From an uncultured Clostridia bacterium (GTDB taxonomy: Bacteria > Bacillota > Clostridia > TANB77 > CAG-508), in NCBI GenBank assembly GCA_934149165.1, contig CAKPDY010000048.1, positions 1 to 5,147 of the forward strand: DNA of 5,147 nucleotides, in the 5' to 3' direction. The notes beneath the pieces were generated by a model. It saw only the letters and a list, made by a program, of their open reading frames with translations, was not told where the DNA came from and made no database searches. This document shows positions 5,074-5,147 of this stretch, piece after piece (position 1 is the stretch's first letter; every line of letters starts with the position of its first letter). The translations under genes were made by a program, and so were the position numbers.

Positions 5074-5147
5074 CTAAATACTTCTATATTTCAAAATCAA
5101 TTCAGTTGTATGTTTAATTCCAGGAGTACCGCTATGTCCATAATTTT
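5074..5147 (-). CDS. 3' end of an unidentified gene, cut by the window edge
   Basis: On the minus strand a frame enters from the window edge and ends at TAG (5076-5074), coding for 23 residues that include NYGHSGTPGIKHTTELILK. The peptide looks like a real C-terminal helix after a Gly-rich turn, and a terminator follows immediately. This supports a genuine gene end. It is too short for me to name a family. Confidence 0.55.
   Translation of the reverse strand, partial: NYGHSGTPGIKHTTELILKYRSI

Overview
The window is AT-rich DNA with purine-rich Shine-Dalgarno sites, U-tailed hairpin terminators and a consensus sigma-A-type promoter. This fits a low-GC Firmicute, most likely a clostridium-like gut anaerobe. 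No ribosomal or tRNA marker is present, so the assignment rests on composition and protein flavour only. The gene mix (replication initiator, Xre repressor, gene remnants, a small two-gene enzyme cassette) suggests an accessory region such as an integrated plasmid, a phage remnant or a genomic island.

Layout. Positions 1-153 hold the decayed 3' end of a polysaccharide deacetylase gene, closed by a terminator (160-191). A replication-initiator-like gene follows (279-1211, +). Its centre carries five tandem 23-bp units, each with a 15-bp palindromic core, followed by AT-rich DNA. This is the arrangement of an origin inside a rep gene, as in phage lambda O. Positions 1212-1560 have no convincing gene, but the stretch is rich in potential RNA stems and ends at a bidirectional hairpin (1554-1583). 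On the minus strand come a small gene remnant with an in-frame stop (1591-1803) and an intact Xre-family repressor (1901-2239).

Upstream of the repressor are repeated operator-like sequences. A perfect TTGACA-N17-TATAAT promoter points to the right (2434-2462). Its transcript meets a 14-bp stem terminator about 120 bases later without crossing a convincing gene, so it is a candidate small RNA or an attenuated leader. After a mostly empty AT-rich stretch comes a two-gene cassette. The first gene (2879-4408) encodes a 509-residue protein with a radical-SAM-like barrel, a CxxxCxxC motif placed after the barrel rather than before it, and a C-terminal Nudix hydrolase domain. The second (about 4437-4994) encodes a histidine phosphatase whose catalytic RHS motif lies upstream of the first ATG, so it needs an ATA or ATT start. 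Two terminators close the region, and the last bases hold the 3' end of a convergent minus-strand gene.

How the parts may work together (inference): the rep gene and its internal iterons form a replication module. The Xre protein probably controls its own promoter and may control the strong divergent promoter. The radical SAM-Nudix and phosphatase pair look like one pathway acting on a phosphorylated or nucleotide-type substrate. That pair is the best candidate for an undescribed system here.
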